Source: Pedobacter mendelii
GTDB lineage: Bacteria; Bacteroidota; Bacteroidia; Sphingobacteriales; Sphingobacteriaceae
Length of the DNA: 64,000 nt
Direction of reading: 5' to 3'
NCBI RefSeq assembly: GCF_014635725.1
Contig: NZ_BMDJ01000008.1
Span: 153,541-217,540, forward strand
Position numbers and translations under genes: made by a program. Below are positions 34,724 through 44,171 of the stretch, in pieces; position 1 is the stretch's first letter, and each line of letters starts with the position of its first letter. The notes under the pieces were generated by a model that had not been told where the DNA came from, ran no database searches, and worked only from the letters and a program-made list of their open reading frames with translations.

Positions 34724-37501
34724 TTAATTAAATTTATACCTAAAACCAAGAAGATAATTCTGCCCATAGTAATCACTCCGAACCAATGTGCGCCCATCAT
34801 TTACCAGGTTTTCATTGATTTTGTTATTCTCTGGATTGGTTCCTTTAATAAAAAGTTTTGTTGGCGTATTCAAAATGTTGTTTGCTTTTACGAAAATGCT
34901 GATACCACCCTTAAAGCGTTTCTCGGCTGATGCATCCATTTGAATAAACCCTTCTTGCCATAAATCGTTATTTAAGAATTGAGAAACGGTATTGATGCGT
35001 GGGCCGGTATAAGCGCCTGCAACCTGAACATCCCATCCTTTTTTTGTATCCTTAAACAATAAAGAGATATTACCAATGTGTTCAGATTGACCATAAAGCG
35101 GACGTTCCTGATCTACAGAAAGTGCCTGAATATCTCCTGTTGTGGCATTAATCGTTCTTATGGTTTTAGGTGTTGTAATGCGGGAATGGGTATAGGTGTA
35201 ATTCGCTTTAATACCAATTTTACTGAAATACTTAATATAATCTACTTCAGCACCATAATTATTGGCTGTTCCAAAATTTGCTGGCGTGTAGTAAATATCT
35301 TGTCCACGAATGGCATCAGCTTGGAAAGTATATTCAATAGGGTCTTTTATTCTTTTGTAAAAAGCGCCTACCAATAATTGCTCAGATGCACCTGGAAAAA
35401 GTTCATAGCGCAAATCAAAGTTATCAGCTAAGGCACGTTTCAAATTTGGATTACCACGTTCCTGAAATTCTTCGTTAACAACTTTGCCCGGTACAATTTC
35501 ATAAAATCCCGGACGATTAAGTGCTTTAAAATAAGAGGCATGTAATTGTGCCTTTTCAGTTAAGAAGTATTTGGCTGTTAAACTTGGTAAAACATCAGTA
35601 TAAACTTGCTGACCTTTTGGAAAAGCCTCACCTGCCGGAAAAAGTAAGTTATAACCTTGATTGGTATGCTCTACCCTGGCACCACCGATAACCTCAAGCT
35701 TAGCTGAAGTATATTTAAACATCCCGTAACCAGCACTAATTTTTTCAGATGCATCATAAGTTAAAGGATTTGCAACCGCTCCCGTAGGATTAGTCACGAC
35801 TAAATTTAAATCCGTATAATTCTGAAAATCTATCCCATAAAGTTTATTCGCATCCGCAGCACTTGGGGCTAGTGTATAATTATTAAAAAAGCTACTTCTT
35901 TGTTTATCACGATACAAACCACCGGCCATTACATCCAGCTTATTGTTTCCAATTGTAAAACGATAGGTTAGATCAAGATAGCCCGCTAAATCCTCGTCTG
36001 TATTACGTTCCCAGCGCCGGTTAACCGGTGATGTATTAACCAAACTGGTGCGTTTGCTTTGGAAATTTTGTTGTATTCCATTTAAACTGATACTTGTATT
36101 TTCTGGTACATCGTTTTTTGCAGAAGAATAAACTGCAGACCATTGTACCTTAAATTTCTCGTCAAAAAATTTATGATCACCGTGAAGCGTACTATTGTAA
36201 ATTTGCTGCTCAGTTAAACGGCTACGGGTATCGTAAACCAATTCTGCATTTCCTAAAGTAGGATTATAAACACCGTTGTATGTTGTGGTTACTGCATCTC
36301 TAAGCTGCTCATTTTTAAGGTTAACATAAACGTTGTAAAGGCTTAACTGATGATTTTTATTGAATACATAATCTATCTTTCCATGCAAACCTGTACGTTG
36401 TTGCTGCTCTGAAAATTCCCTGTAACTTTTGCTGGTAATTACGGCGTAAGCATCTGTACCATTTACCGATGTGTTATAGAAATTACTGTTGCTGCCGCGA
36501 TAAGTATTCTGATAACTCCCAGCCAATACAATACCTAACTTATTATTTAAAAACCTTTGGCTTAGCGATAAACTTCCAATTAGGTTAGGCGCAGGACTTT
36601 TATATTTATAATCCAATGTACCTTTTGTAAAATCACTTTGAGTAGCATTATAGCTCTTTCCATTCAATTCATAAGGAGATTTATATTGAATATCTGATGA
36701 ATTAAAACTAGTAAATTTTCTATCGAGAAATAATTGGCTATAACCTGTAGAAAGGTTTGCATTGACTTGAAACTGACCCGGTGCATTTTTCATTACCATA
36801 TTTATTCCGCCGCCAATAGCATCGCCCTCCAAATTTGGTGTTAAGGTTTTATATACCTCTAATCTATCTAATAAATCAGAAGGAAAAAGATCTAAAGGGA
36901 CATAGCGATACTTGTTATCAGGACTAGGAATTTTTACCCCATTAACCAGAGTATAGTTGTATCTTTTATCCATTCCCCTTAATATGGCGTATTGGCCATC
37001 ACCATTACTATTACGTTCAATCGAAACACCTGAAACACGCTGCATCACATTAGCTACTGTTAAATCCGGCGAAATTTCAATTGATCTGCCTGATACAATA
37101 TTCATAATCTGGGTGGAATTCTTTTCTAATCGCCTGGCCCCCTGGTCTGTAGAACTTACCGCGTTCGATTTAATAGTAATATCATCAAGGTTCTTGGAAT
37201 CACTTTCCATATAAAATTTTAGGTGATCGTTGTCTTCCTTAACAACAACAAATGTTTTAGTGATGGTTTTATAAGTAATATAGCTTACGCTGATTTTAGC
37301 TGAACCAATTGAAACGCCTTTAAATTCAAACGTTCCATCGAGTCCGGTATTGGTTACTCGCCTGGGGTTTTCAAGCACAACAGTAGCACCCACAATGGCT
37401 TCTCCAGTTTGCTTATCGTAAACATGACCCTTTATTTTTGTAGCATTGGCAGTGCCGGCACAAAAGAGAAGTAAAAACAGAATTTGTAAAAGTTTATTCA
37501 T
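34724..37501 (-). CDS. TonB-dependent receptor of the phytase locus
   Basis: 925 residues. Signal peptide 1-20 (GTANA), carboxypeptidase-like domain (about 22-110: IKGHVYDKQTGEAIVGATVV), plug with VANVMQRVSGVSIERNSNGD, ILRGMDKRYNYTLVNGVKIP and DLFPSDLLDRLEVYKTLTPN, then a 22-strand-type barrel ending LLGFRYKFN. The plug motifs match TonB receptors that import small polar ligands, not SusC. It is first in the transcript with the beta-helix lipoprotein and phytase. Import of phosphorylated inositol or a phosphate chelate is the natural inference. Short GTTACAT sites lie upstream. Confidence 0.93.
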   Translation of the reverse strand: MNKLLQILFLLLFCAGTANATKIKGHVYDKQTGEAIVGATVVLENPRRVTNTGLDGTFEFKGVSIGSAKISVSYITYKTITKTFVVVKEDNDHLKFYMESDSKNLDDITIKSNAVSSTDQGARRLEKNSTQIMNIVSGRSIEISPDLTVANVMQRVSGVSIERNSNGDGQYAILRGMDKRYNYTLVNGVKIPSPDNKYRYVPLDLFPSDLLDRLEVYKTLTPNLEGDAIGGGINMVMKNAPGQFQVNANLSTGYSQLFLDRKFTSFNSSDIQYKSPYELNGKSYNATQSDFTKGTLDYKYKSPAPNLIGSLSLSQRFLNNKLGIVLAGSYQNTYRGSNSNFYNTSVNGTDAYAVITSKSYREFSEQQQRTGLHGKIDYVFNKNHQLSLYNVYVNLKNEQLRDAVTTTYNGVYNPTLGNAELVYDTRSRLTEQQIYNSTLHGDHKFFDEKFKVQWSAVYSSAKNDVPENTSISLNGIQQNFQSKRTSLVNTSPVNRRWERNTDEDLAGYLDLTYRFTIGNNKLDVMAGGLYRDKQRSSFFNNYTLAPSAADANKLYGIDFQNYTDLNLVVTNPTGAVANPLTYDASEKISAGYGMFKYTSAKLEVIGGARVEHTNQGYNLLFPAGEAFPKGQQVYTDVLPSLTAKYFLTEKAQLHASYFKALNRPGFYEIVPGKVVNEEFQERGNPNLKRALADNFDLRYELFPGASEQLLVGAFYKRIKDPIEYTFQADAIRGQDIYYTPANFGTANNYGAEVDYIKYFSKIGIKANYTYTHSRITTPKTIRTINATTGDIQALSVDQERPLYGQSEHIGNISLLFKDTKKGWDVQVAGAYTGPRINTVSQFLNNDLWQEGFIQMDASAEKRFKGGISIFVKANNILNTPTKLFIKGTNPENNKINENLVNDGRTLVRSDYYGQNYLLGFRYKFN

Positions 37502-37534
37502 TTGCTTGGTAATGTCTTTATTTTATTGACATAG

Positions 37535-37542
37535 CAAAGGTG
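37535..37542 (-). promoter_or_regulatory. Candidate -7-like box for the phytase operon
   Basis: On the minus strand the site reads CACCTTTG, 34 bp before the TonB receptor start. The same octamer precedes the genes starting at 22745 and 42144. It differs from TAnnTTTG by one base, and a CAAA at 37559-37562 is a loose -33 candidate. Confidence 0.35.
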
Positions 37543-37574
37543 TATACACATTACCAGACAAAAAAATTAATAGT

Positions 37575-37759
37575 GTTACATAAAAGCAACACCGTTACAT
37601 ACACCATATATTAAAAGGCAACACAAATAATTAAATTATTGATTATCAGTTAATTGAATCGAAGTTTAATCTCCATTATGATTATATTACCGTTACATTA
37701 ACAAATTGTTAAGTAAATTAAAAGTGATAAAAATAATAATTTTAGATAGTCAATGTAAC
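37575..37759. promoter_or_regulatory. Four GTTACAT motifs upstream of the phytase operon
   Basis: GTTACAT occurs at 37575-37581, 37594-37600 and 37692-37698, and inverted as ATGTAAC at 37753-37759. The first two are 19 bp apart, close to two helical turns, and lie just upstream of the candidate -7 box. Three of the four are flanked by ACCG or CG. They are candidate binding sites for a regulator, perhaps the adjacent TPR-LuxR protein. Confidence 0.4.
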
Positions 37760-37761
37760 GC

Positions 37762-39366
37762 TTAAAGTCTCTGAATAAAAGCAGATAAATTATCACCTTG
37801 TGCCAGGTTTAGTTTTTTCCGAAGCCTATATCGTGATACCCTTAAACTATCGGTGGATATTCCCAATAAGGTAGAAATATCACTTGAGTCGAGGTTCATT
37901 TTAAGCATAGCAATCAATCGCATATCTGCTGAAGTAAGTTCATTACTAAATTTTTTAAGGTTTTCCAGAAACTGATGATGTACTTGCTCAAAGGCCGCGG
38001 TAAATTCTTTCCAGTTACGCTCATTATTAAACCGCTGATTAATATCCGTTAGGATTTGGTTCATCTGTTTTTTCTGATCTCGCTTATCATCCTTTACCAT
38101 AGCCTGCAAAGTCCATCTAAGGTTTTCCAGAAACTGATTATGCTTAATAAGGTTTAAGGTATGTGTAGAAAGCTCGCGACTTTTAACTTCCAGTTGCTGT
38201 TTTAGATTGTGTTCTTCTAGCTGAAGATTTTTTAGTTCGAGACTTGTTAAGTCATGTTCAATATCTTTCTGTTTGGCCAATAATTGCTGGTCTCTTAGTT
38301 TGAAACGTTGCCTGCTAAAAATACTAAATCCCAAAACAATTAATAAGATAATCACCAGAATTCCCGAAAAAGCAATAATCCTGTTTATCTTTTTGTCACT
38401 CTGCAACTTATTAATTTCATCAGATTTTTTGTTAATATCATAAAGCACCTGTAAAAAAGCTACCTGCCTTGCGCCATCTTCCGAGTATAAATCTATAGTA
38501 TACTTATAACCAAGAGTAACGTAATGATAAGCACTATCCATCTTATTTAGCAGCTCGTAAGCTTTTCCCAAATCTCTACAGCAAGAGGCTAGTTGATAAA
38601 TATTACCCATTCTACCTGCCAGAGTCATTGCTGCTTTAGTTTGAGTTATACTTGCATTATATTTGCCGGTTTTGCGCAAAATATCGCCCAGATTATTAAT
38701 TACCTCAATACTACCAAGTTCATTATGCTGTTTTTGATATAGGCTTAATGATTTTTTGAAACTTTCAGTAGCTAAGTCATACTTTTCTAAATCCTCATAA
38801 ATACTACCCAGATTCTCATAAATTTTGGCCTCAACGTTTTTATCATTTTTCTGATTATTTATTTTAAGGGCTAGTTTCTGATAGTAAAATGCACTATCAT
38901 ATTGCTGACGCTTTTCATACAGCTGACCAATTTGCCCAAAAATAGTTGCTTGTCCGCTTAAATTATTTAGGTTTTTATAAACCTTTAAAGCAAGGAGGTA
39001 ATTTTTCATCGCCTTTTCGGGCTGTTTAATATAATAATACAATACACCGATATCACTTAGGTTAGCAGCTAACGATAAAGGTTTGTTTGCATTATTAAAT
39101 ACCTTATCTGCTTTCAAAAAGAATTCTAATGATTGTCTGAAATGGCCTTGATGGTAACACAATTTACCCATTTGCTGCAAACACTGGCCTTCCAAAAGCA
39201 CATTACCATCCTCAACAGATTGTGCATATATTTTTTTTAACTCAATTAGTGATTCTATTGGCTTTTTCGAATTGTGATCCAGAAAGGTTTTAAATTCTTC
39301 ATCCTGTGCAATAACATTCAAAGAAAACAAAAAGAACATTAAACAAAAACTAATGTATTTAATCAT
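37762..39366 (-). CDS. TPR-containing LuxR-type transcriptional regulator with membrane segment
   Basis: 534 residues from the ATG at 39366, which starts a signal-like segment (LMFFLFSLNVIAQ); an ATG at 39402 would add 12 residues. The N-terminal part has about six tetratricopeptide repeats, for example AANLSDIGVLYYYIKQPEKA and EVINNLGDILRKTGKYNASI. One transmembrane segment follows (IIAFSGILVIILLIVLGFSIF), then a coiled coil (about 360-420) and a C-terminal LuxR-like DNA-binding domain (LTSADMRLIAMLKMNLDS, DISTLLGISTDSLRVSRYRL). Such proteins put sensor and DNA-binding parts on opposite sides of the inner membrane. It lies beside the phytase operon and may control it. Confidence 0.85.
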   Translation of the reverse strand: MIKYISFCLMFFLFSLNVIAQDEEFKTFLDHNSKKPIESLIELKKIYAQSVEDGNVLLEGQCLQQMGKLCYHQGHFRQSLEFFLKADKVFNNANKPLSLAANLSDIGVLYYYIKQPEKAMKNYLLALKVYKNLNNLSGQATIFGQIGQLYEKRQQYDSAFYYQKLALKINNQKNDKNVEAKIYENLGSIYEDLEKYDLATESFKKSLSLYQKQHNELGSIEVINNLGDILRKTGKYNASITQTKAAMTLAGRMGNIYQLASCCRDLGKAYELLNKMDSAYHYVTLGYKYTIDLYSEDGARQVAFLQVLYDINKKSDEINKLQSDKKINRIIAFSGILVIILLIVLGFSIFSRQRFKLRDQQLLAKQKDIEHDLTSLELKNLQLEEHNLKQQLEVKSRELSTHTLNLIKHNQFLENLRWTLQAMVKDDKRDQKKQMNQILTDINQRFNNERNWKEFTAAFEQVHHQFLENLKKFSNELTSADMRLIAMLKMNLDSSDISTLLGISTDSLRVSRYRLRKKLNLAQGDNLSAFIQRL

Positions 39367-39402
39367 GCTAAAAAGATATTTTAACAAAGAAAGAGTAAGC
39401 AT

Positions 39403-39759
39403 ATTAAATTAATGTTAAGCTAAGGGATTAAACTTTTTAATACGGCATCAATATAATCGTTTAGTTGCAATAAAGATTAGCAACTTGACGGATAATTCAG
39501 GCACAAAATCCGCTACGATGCAACATTGGTTAGGTGCCAAATAAAGCGTAACAATGTTGGGTTTTTATCAATTAAACTTTTATTTGACATGAATAGAATT
39601 TTGCCCGCCTGCCTTAACAAATAAAAAACAAAAAGCTAACCTAAAGTAAATATGGCATTATTATTTTTAGTAAAATTTGCTTTACCTTCTTTAACTCCGC
39701 ATGTAACAAGAAAGGGTAAGCTACAATATTCTAAGTTTGGGTTTTGAAAACTTTATTGA
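39403..39759. other. Intergenic region without a recognisable gene
   Basis: 357 bp of AT-rich DNA between divergent genes (TPR regulator on minus, GNAT-like gene on plus). It must hold both promoters. Neither an exact TAnnTTTG box at good spacing nor a convincing hairpin or RNA gene is visible to me. Confidence 0.5.
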
Positions 39760-40311
39760 ATGATAATATCAAAAAAACATAACCTACATACGCTAAGCAC
39801 ACCCATAATGCTAGGTGTAATGGCTAGCTGTAAATATATTATTAAAAAACCTGCTGACTGTTTACTTGCAGAGCTCTTTCATTTTTATCTTTTGTTAAAA
39901 AAAGGGAACAAAGTTTCTACAAAAGATTTATCTCAAAAAATACATAATTGTGAATTTTTAGCTTTCTGCTACCTCGAAAATAGACTCGTTGGAATTTCTG
40001 CTATAAAAAGACCAGCAAAATCCTATATTGAAGAAGTTCACAGGAAGGCTGGGGTGTGGAGAAATATTGAGGAATATATTTTTGAAGTTGGCTATTCTTT
40101 CACTGAAGATGATGTACGAAGGTTGGGTATTAGTGGTACGCTAAAGCAAATGCTGCAAGAAAAAATCATCCATCACCATGGTATGGTTTTCTCCACCACA
40201 GCTGTACAAACAAGTCAGCGCTTTTTGAAGTCGCAGGGGTTTGTTGCCTGCGGAAATCCTTACCAAGGAAAATATGATGATAATATTATCTATTTTGAAA
40301 AAAGAATTTAA
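39760..40311 (+). CDS. GNAT-like acyltransferase-fold protein
   Basis: 183 residues, cytoplasmic. The middle and end have the look of a GNAT acetyltransferase: FLAFCYLENRLVGISAIKRP (strand, turn, strand), an insert with AGVWRNIEEYIFEVGYSF and DVRRLGISGTLKQMLQEKII, and the final FSTTAVQTSQRFLKSQGFVACG, where the acceptor-end strand and 'LKSQGF' of many GNATs lie. The acetyl-CoA loop R/Q-x-x-G-x-G/A is weak here (RRLGISGTL), so the activity is uncertain. It stands alone between the TPR regulator and GH39, with no partner gene. Confidence 0.6.
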   Translation: MIISKKHNLHTLSTPIMLGVMASCKYIIKKPADCLLAELFHFYLLLKKGNKVSTKDLSQKIHNCEFLAFCYLENRLVGISAIKRPAKSYIEEVHRKAGVWRNIEEYIFEVGYSFTEDDVRRLGISGTLKQMLQEKIIHHHGMVFSTTAVQTSQRFLKSQGFVACGNPYQGKYDDNIIYFEKRI

Positions 40312-40461
40312 TTTAAGCTATTAAATTGGCAAGTTTAAAAATAAAAAAACAAGGATAGAGATTCTTTCAGAACACGTCCATATCGAATGATTTTTAAACG
40401 TTCGTTATTAAACTCATCTCTGTTATCATAATATTTTTTGCAGACTTTTAGCTTTTTGTTA

Positions 40462-42144
40462 TTACCAGGTTAGTTTTACAAGTGCTACTGCCTGTCGCTC
40501 TAATTTCAAGGGAACTATAGCCTTACCTAAACTTGTTTTTATTTTAGTAGAGCTGATACGTTTTAGTTTACCCGATTTTTCCAAAGTAGTAATTTGCTGT
40601 TTTGTTGGCGTTTGTGGTGAACCCATTTTTTTCCAAACTTCATAAGAATTGCTATTTTGCTTATCAATAAGGTAAATGCTTAGTAAAACTGTTTTTGCCG
40701 GAATATTATCTATTTTTACCATCAGATTTTCTGTTGGTCCTGGCCGGTCATCATCATGATAATTCCACAACATTATTGCTGCCTTTTTTGTGTCTTTTGT
40801 TGCAAGTGCTCCTATATCCGACTGCGAACCATGAATGCTATTATTTAGTACATCTTGTAGTGGGTACATTCGGTTACTCAGTGCCAATATTCTCTTGCCA
40901 CTCATCATGCCAAACATTCTGAAAACATTCAGTACAGGTTTATTAACACCATTGGTTGACAAATCCCGAAAACCATAAAACCAGGGTTGGTTTTCGAATT
41001 CAAAAGACCATGATACTGCACCAAGAAAATTGATTTTAGCTTTGTCGGCCAATAGGTATTTTCGGGCGAAGGTTGCTGCTGTATAGCTGGAATACATCGT
41101 GCCGTTTCTGTAAGCATTCTCAGGATTGGTAGCCATTCCGCAAGCCGCACAACCTTCTGGATCAGACTCGCCAATTATAATGGGCAAGTGCTTAGTTTCA
41201 GGGTATGATGCGGTAATTTCGAATCCAGTTTTGATATCATTAAGCTGGGGAGCCATATCCATTCTTACCGCACCATCAACTACTTTAGGTGAGCCTTTGG
41301 CATGAAAAAGTATAGCATCTAACGGAGAGCCTTTTTTACCCGTAGCATAATTAGTACCGCTAATACAATGTTTAATAAAATTATTCGTCCAATCAACTGC
41401 ACCTTTCCCACGAGTTCCTGCAATATTAATTCCGCCGATTTTAGCAGTAGGCAAAGCACTTTTTAATCCATCTGCAGCATAATCGTAAAGTTTAAAAAAT
41501 TCTTCCTGTGTACCTTTCCAATAAGCACCGTTAGGTTCGTTCCATACCTCCCAATACCAGCTTTCCACTTCTTTTTGCCCATATCGCTCAACAGAATGCT
41601 TTACCCATTCATATACCAGGTTCCGCCATTTGGTGTAATCCTTTGGTGGATAGGCCCATCCGGTAATGATATTTGTATAAGGATCACCAGGTTTCCAATA
41701 ATGTCTGTACGGTGTCGGATGTGTAGATAAAGCCTCCGGCATAAAACCGATTTGTGCCAGTGGTTTCATCCCACGCGAAACATAAGCATCAAAAATACTA
41801 TCTACAATTTTCCAGTTATAAACAGGCTTTTCGGTAGCATCTTCAGTATAAGCATTTGTAGATCCCCACTTAAGTGCGGCTGTACCATCGCCTGTTACGA
41901 GCAAACTGTGCGTTCGTACATATACCGGGGATGGACTTAAAGCAGCTATCTCTGTTAGGAGCTTCTTGCCATCTTTCATGTAGGTGTAATTTGGTTCATC
42001 ATAACCAAACCATGCCCATACATTTTTCATTGGGCCAATTTCTTGATTGAGATCTACTTTTATTTCTGGGCTTTGCGCATGAGTGGCTACCTCTACATGT
42101 AAAATTATTAAAGCGAAAAAGAACCTGAGCAATGTTTTATACAT
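40462..42144 (-). CDS. GH39 family glycoside hydrolase (beta-xylosidase type)
   Basis: 560 residues with a signal peptide (about 1-24, ending THAQ). The GH39 barrel shows the acid/base Glu203 in WEVWNEPNGAYWKG and the nucleophile Glu326 in PIIIGESDPEGCAACG. The N-terminal stretch IGPMKNVWAWFGYDEPNYTY is typical of the group. A C-terminal beta-sandwich (about 430-560) follows. GH39 enzymes cleave terminal beta-xylose, or alpha-iduronate in the IDUA-type branch; WNEPN alone cannot separate these. It lies 187 bp downstream of a Tat phosphoesterase on the same strand and is not in a SusCD operon. Confidence 0.88.
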   Translation of the reverse strand: MYKTLLRFFFALIILHVEVATHAQSPEIKVDLNQEIGPMKNVWAWFGYDEPNYTYMKDGKKLLTEIAALSPSPVYVRTHSLLVTGDGTAALKWGSTNAYTEDATEKPVYNWKIVDSIFDAYVSRGMKPLAQIGFMPEALSTHPTPYRHYWKPGDPYTNIITGWAYPPKDYTKWRNLVYEWVKHSVERYGQKEVESWYWEVWNEPNGAYWKGTQEEFFKLYDYAADGLKSALPTAKIGGINIAGTRGKGAVDWTNNFIKHCISGTNYATGKKGSPLDAILFHAKGSPKVVDGAVRMDMAPQLNDIKTGFEITASYPETKHLPIIIGESDPEGCAACGMATNPENAYRNGTMYSSYTAATFARKYLLADKAKINFLGAVSWSFEFENQPWFYGFRDLSTNGVNKPVLNVFRMFGMMSGKRILALSNRMYPLQDVLNNSIHGSQSDIGALATKDTKKAAIMLWNYHDDDRPGPTENLMVKIDNIPAKTVLLSIYLIDKQNSNSYEVWKKMGSPQTPTKQQITTLEKSGKLKRISSTKIKTSLGKAIVPLKLERQAVALVKLTW

Positions 42145-42192
42145 TGTTGATTTAATTTAAAGAAAAATTATATTTTTTTTATCCGTACCTAA

Positions 42193-42200
42193 CAAAGGTG
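42193..42200 (-). promoter_or_regulatory. Candidate -7-like box for the GH39 gene
   Basis: On the minus strand it reads CACCTTTG, 49 bp before the start at 42144, as at 22839-22846 and 37535-37542. One mismatch from TAnnTTTG. Confidence 0.3.
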
Positions 42201-42330
42201 ATAAATTCTTTTAATTATACTCCATCAGATTTTAAAAGAAATAGTTAAATCATAGACGGGATGTGCGCCATGCTATCTCTTGGAGGAGGCAACGGGGAGG
42301 ATAAATTAACAATTCAAGTGATTTTAACAC

Positions 42331-43173
42331 CTACAAATTCATTTGATTTAAGGCAGGTGTTCCGCTGGCATTAATCTGTTTTGTAGATATCTTATCCTGG
42401 TCATCAACCTCAACAATTCGAAATCCTTTATAAGCCGTACCCCAGTTTCCACCAATGTGCGAATCGAAGAAATGTGGCAACTTATCGGTGTAAAACACAG
42501 CATCAAGACTATGATCGTGACCATGAAAAACAGCTTTTACGTTGGCATAGCTATGTAGCAAAGTAACCGTATCGGGAGATTCAACAAAGGGATTTTGTGG
42601 CACCCAGATATGTGGCGGAATATGCAAAATCACAAATACCGTTTTAAGATTATTGAACTTATCGAGCTCCTTTCTTAGAAAATTATTATCCGGACTAAGG
42701 TATATGCCTTTACTATTAGAAGTGTTTGCTAAAACAAAACCAATTCCATTTTTCTCGAAAGCATAATTGTCCTCGTATCCAAAAACCGACATCCAATGTG
42801 CTGTATCTGCATGGTCGTGGTTTCCTGGAATAGCATAAAAAGGAACTTTGAGCTTATCGTAATAATTATTCTTTACTTCTTTTAAAAGTTCTGGTCTGTC
42901 GTGAACTAAATCTCCGTTGATAATTACAAAATCAAAAGGCGTATTATCATGTGCCTCGTTAATCCAACGAATCATATTCTCATGATCCTTTTTATACGCT
43001 GTACCAGGCTGCCCATAATGGCCATCAGAAGCAATTGCAAATCTGAGTTTAACAGCCGAATTCTCCACGGTTTGCCCATTGTTAATTACCAGCTCAGTAC
43101 CAGATGCTGATATTCCAGCCAATAACAAACTGGAAACTGTACCTTTTATAAAATTTCTTCTTGATGATGACAT
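42331..43173 (-). CDS. Metallophosphoesterase (calcineurin-like) with Tat signal
   Basis: 280 residues. The N-terminus MSSSRRNFIKGTVSSLLLAG is a twin-arginine signal (SRRNFIKG), so it is probably folded in the cytoplasm and exported. All metal-ligand boxes of the calcineurin-like fold are present: ASDGHYG, INGDLVHD, PGNHDHAD, ILHIPPH and FHGHDHSLD. It should hydrolyse a phosphomono- or diester in the periplasm or at the surface; substrate unknown. The gene lies upstream of GH39 on the same strand and about 1 kb from the GH92 operon, with a -7 candidate at 43231-43238. Confidence 0.9.
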   Translation of the reverse strand: MSSSRRNFIKGTVSSLLLAGISASGTELVINNGQTVENSAVKLRFAIASDGHYGQPGTAYKKDHENMIRWINEAHDNTPFDFVIINGDLVHDRPELLKEVKNNYYDKLKVPFYAIPGNHDHADTAHWMSVFGYEDNYAFEKNGIGFVLANTSNSKGIYLSPDNNFLRKELDKFNNLKTVFVILHIPPHIWVPQNPFVESPDTVTLLHSYANVKAVFHGHDHSLDAVFYTDKLPHFFDSHIGGNWGTAYKGFRIVEVDDQDKISTKQINASGTPALNQMNL

Positions 43174-44171
43174 AAACCTTGTTTATTTACATAATTTCTT
43201 CAAAATTGAAAATACTACTTTTATTAAAATCAAATTTATAAACTAAACCTCTAAAATAATTAAGTACGCAAAAACTTAACTTAAATGTAATATAGAATCA
43301 AAAGATTTTGCGATTTAAAAGACCAGAATTTCAGCACTATTACATGAACTTTAGAACACGGGCTTTGCAATTGACTGATGATACCAATGGGTTAAGGTTA
43401 CGTTATTTCCCCGAGACTTTACCGTACCGTTTATTTCGAACTATGTTTAAGTCTTGAAGACTGCACTGGCTATATTCAATAGTCACAATTGATAAATAAG
43501 ATAAACATTAATCTTCTTTTTTTCATTAAATATAGTTTTCTTAAACTCAATTTTGGAGTACTCGTTTAAGGTGTGCATTTATGAAAAACCATTAATCGAT
43601 TAATCACGTAACTCTAAATGTGCATCTGGAACTAACTGATGCATAATTTAGGTTTCCCCAAGCAAATAGCTTGAGGAGTATAATTTTAACGACCATCACT
43701 TTTACACACAAAATGATAAAAGGGATTATAGCAGATACATTGAATTGTATCTGCTTTTTTTTATTTGTATTTACAAGAAATAAGTATTGCGAACCAAGAT
43801 AGGTATGGCAGGAAGTTCCTTGCAAAAGCTCTCTGATACAACAATCATCGTCTAGTAGCCTCTGCGAATTTGGAAATTTGTTATAACTTGTAGTTGCAAA
43901 GCAACGAGGTTCGGATCTATTTTTTAACATAGGTGACTGGCTAGATATTTGAACAAAAGCTCATAACAGAATTGTAGCATTTTCTATTTACCATACAGAG
44001 TAAAAGTAAATTTTATCTAACAATTATTCTTGCTCAATCTTATGTGGAAAAACCCATATAATTTACCTCTTCTCACCAAATCTTTAAATTACAGACAATA
44101 TTTTATGCCTAATTATTTTTTGGTGCTACAGAGGCAGTCTCCAAAGATTTATGCAATTTAAAAATTCCATA
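43174..44171. other. Gene-poor 1-kb region with palindrome and orphan terminator
   Basis: No convincing gene. It holds a -7 candidate for the phosphoesterase gene (43231-43238, minus strand TAAATTTG), a 14-bp perfect palindrome ATTAATCGATTAAT (43591-43604), and a plus-strand terminator (43731-43762). A 108-codon minus-strand frame at 43604-43930 is Cys-rich at its start and without family features, so it is not called. The stretch may be a remnant of a mobile element or hold an unannotated RNA. Confidence 0.6.
43731..43762 (+). terminator. Orphan intrinsic terminator on the plus strand
   Basis: GCAGATACA (43731-43739) pairs perfectly with TGTATCTGC (43746-43754), followed by eight T (43755-43762). 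No plus-strand gene lies upstream for more than 3 kb, so it ends an unknown transcript or is a relic. Confidence 0.8.

Noticed and set aside
43604..43930. 108-codon minus-strand open frame
   Set aside because: No family features, no neighbouring operon and unusual Cys-rich start. The plus-strand terminator lies inside it. More likely chance or a remnant than a gene.
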